From BMS3ABIN04 sp965554225 (GTDB lineage: Bacteria > Bacteroidota > Ignavibacteria > Ignavibacteriales > Melioribacteraceae): a stretch of 6,911 nt of DNA. Within the stretch, counting starts at the first letter, position 1; every line of letters begins with the position of its first letter. The stretch is from the NCBI GenBank assembly GCA_965554225.1, contig CBEVZC010000149.1, forward strand, positions 1 through 6,911. The letters are read 5' to 3'. The position numbers and the translations under genes are program-made. The notes under the pieces were generated by a model. It was not told the origin of the DNA and ran no database searches. It saw only the letters and a list, made by a program, of their open reading frames with translations. Positions 6,801-6,911 of this stretch are shown here, piece after piece.

Positions 6801-6911
6801 CCGATTTTTGGAGAGAGAGGCTTTCCTTGGTGGCCCGAATCCGGAATATTTACCGGTCAATCTCCAGATACTAATTCCAATGGATTCAATTTATACTTCA
6901 AGGATATTTCA
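3879..6911 (+). CDS. Large exported VPS10/BNR beta-propeller protein with PKD domain (5' part, open at window end)
   Basis: Reading frame open from ATG 3879 to the window edge: 1011 codons, no internal stop, C-terminus missing. A stop codon (3876-3878) directly precedes the ATG, fixing the 5' limit. Residues 1-31 are a basic then strongly hydrophobic export signal (core 15-31). Residues about 40-90 resemble the propeptide-like segment of such proteins (TKDPATGTVP, then RL). From W100 (WEERGPNNFPGR) to about 780 runs a sortilin/VPS10-like propeller region with Asp-box motifs at 200-207, 244-251, 296-303, 540-547 and 690-697, the family signatures HPDQH (423-427), NDGGVY (443-448) and TQDNG (490-494), and the closing HGRGMF (772-777). 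A PKD domain follows (about 784-861, WDFGDG at 814-819), then from about 868 the start of a MAM- or jelly-roll-like domain. Proteins of this build are usually surface or secreted adhesins or glycan-associated factors carrying a C-terminal type IX sorting domain; here that end is outside the window. No catalytic residues are evident and the substrate is unknown. Confidence 0.93.
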   Translation, partial: MKNKWVNVLRKSNSIFLFLLFLFAGVTFYFFPVKIDKNIPLKRLEKLTPADRMDLAIKQEILMTKDPATGTVPKERLLEAVKQRDRMLRKGMNSIPGITWEERGPNNFPGRTRAIMIDPNDPTKKTIWAASVSGGLWKTTDITADPPVWQNVNDFFNNLAIVSLAYDPTNTNIMYFGTGEIINYGLIGVNGVKGMGIWKTTNGGATWNYLTSTSGTEFNYCQRILVTNLGTVLVATGSGGVQRSTDGGNTWTKVLGTGLGITGANSDLAYDLERTTIPANQYTRIFASLRGSIHLSTDDGVTFSDSLPTGVTADRIELAVTTDSHTQFVIALFEKDKRAVAIKNSFNAGSTWNDIPLPTIPPISSDNDSVFTRKQGDYNLTIDVDPNNTNNYYVGGIYLHRGYYNTYYHYYYWEQLNDNTTMHPDQHIMIHEPGNSNLFYVGNDGGVYQGTLNPDGSHTFVLKGEGYNTTQFYSCALHPDSNSNYFLGGTQDNGSLQFSNPGINAVVEVSPGDGGFCHIDQNEPQFQFTSYIVNKYYFRSTDGGQSFVGFDNCATCSGGLFISPSDYDDVNNIMYQSGYLDNYERWDNPTTATPPYTYSKDFYINGHGSLISAIKVSPNTPTTVYFGFVNGYLIRVDNANTDDNQIATYLLDGNSPTPAAYISCVEVEKGNDNHIIITFSNYGVNSIWETLDGGTTWNSVEGNFPDIPVRWVIFNPLDADQAFIATELGVWSTDNLDGANTVWETTNSGLANVRVDMLQTRTSDNLILAATHGRGMFTAHVGPVAFFHSDKQEVYPNEPISFIDSSFYATSWLWDFGDGTTSTEQNPVHAYTTWGTYTVTLSVNNGYDTEVKTNYIKVRKVLGTPYQLTDGGNFEVNPEDFKVVTLSGTSWERGNSVIPGKDGNNSPSNAWVTGITEGNYSNNSISYLYTPEFNFTAAGQYMIGFYAKYSLAVNNDAMDGFFVEYSIDSNKTWQPIFGERGFPWWPESGIFTGQSPDTNSNGFNLYFKDIS

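Overview
The window is a gene-dense piece of an AT-rich bacterial chromosome. It most likely comes from the Bacteroidota/Ignavibacteriota/Chlorobiota (FCB) group. This rests on protein style and not on a marker gene: a Reg_prop/Y_Y_Y sensor kinase, a very large secreted beta-propeller protein with a PKD domain of the kind exported by type IX secretion, and starts without recognisable Shine-Dalgarno sequences. Ignavibacteria-like lineages are a reasonable guess, but the window does not prove it.

Layout, all on the + strand. (1) 39-2930: a membrane sensor histidine kinase with a signal peptide, about 14 Reg_prop blades (two seven-bladed propellers), a Y_Y_Y domain, one membrane helix, and HisKA_3 and HATPase_c kinase domains. 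(2) 2983-3612: a NarL/LuxR-type response regulator 52 nt downstream, almost certainly the kinase's partner and probably co-transcribed. (3) 3613-3878: a 266-nt intergenic region unusually rich in inverted repeats, with four hairpins, two of them perfect stems of 10 and 8 bp and one a 14-bp stem with three G.U pairs. (4) 3879 to the window end: the first 1011 codons of a giant exported protein. It has a membrane-type signal, a propeptide-like segment, a sortilin/VPS10-like BNR (Asp-box) beta-propeller region, a PKD domain, and the start of a jelly-roll-like domain. It is open at the right edge, where the sorting signal would be expected.

How the parts may work together: the kinase's propellers face the periplasm and probably sense a ligand there. 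The signal passes through the single membrane helix to H778, then to D55 of the regulator, which binds DNA through its C-terminal helix-turn-helix. The regulator's targets cannot be read from the sequence. The neighbouring secreted-protein gene, with its repeat-rich upstream region, is the obvious local candidate, but this is inference from position only.

I see no RNA genes, CRISPR array, insertion sequence or other mobile element. The three proteins belong to recognisable families. The parts least explained by known families are the hairpin-rich intergenic region and a few local oddities in the proteins.
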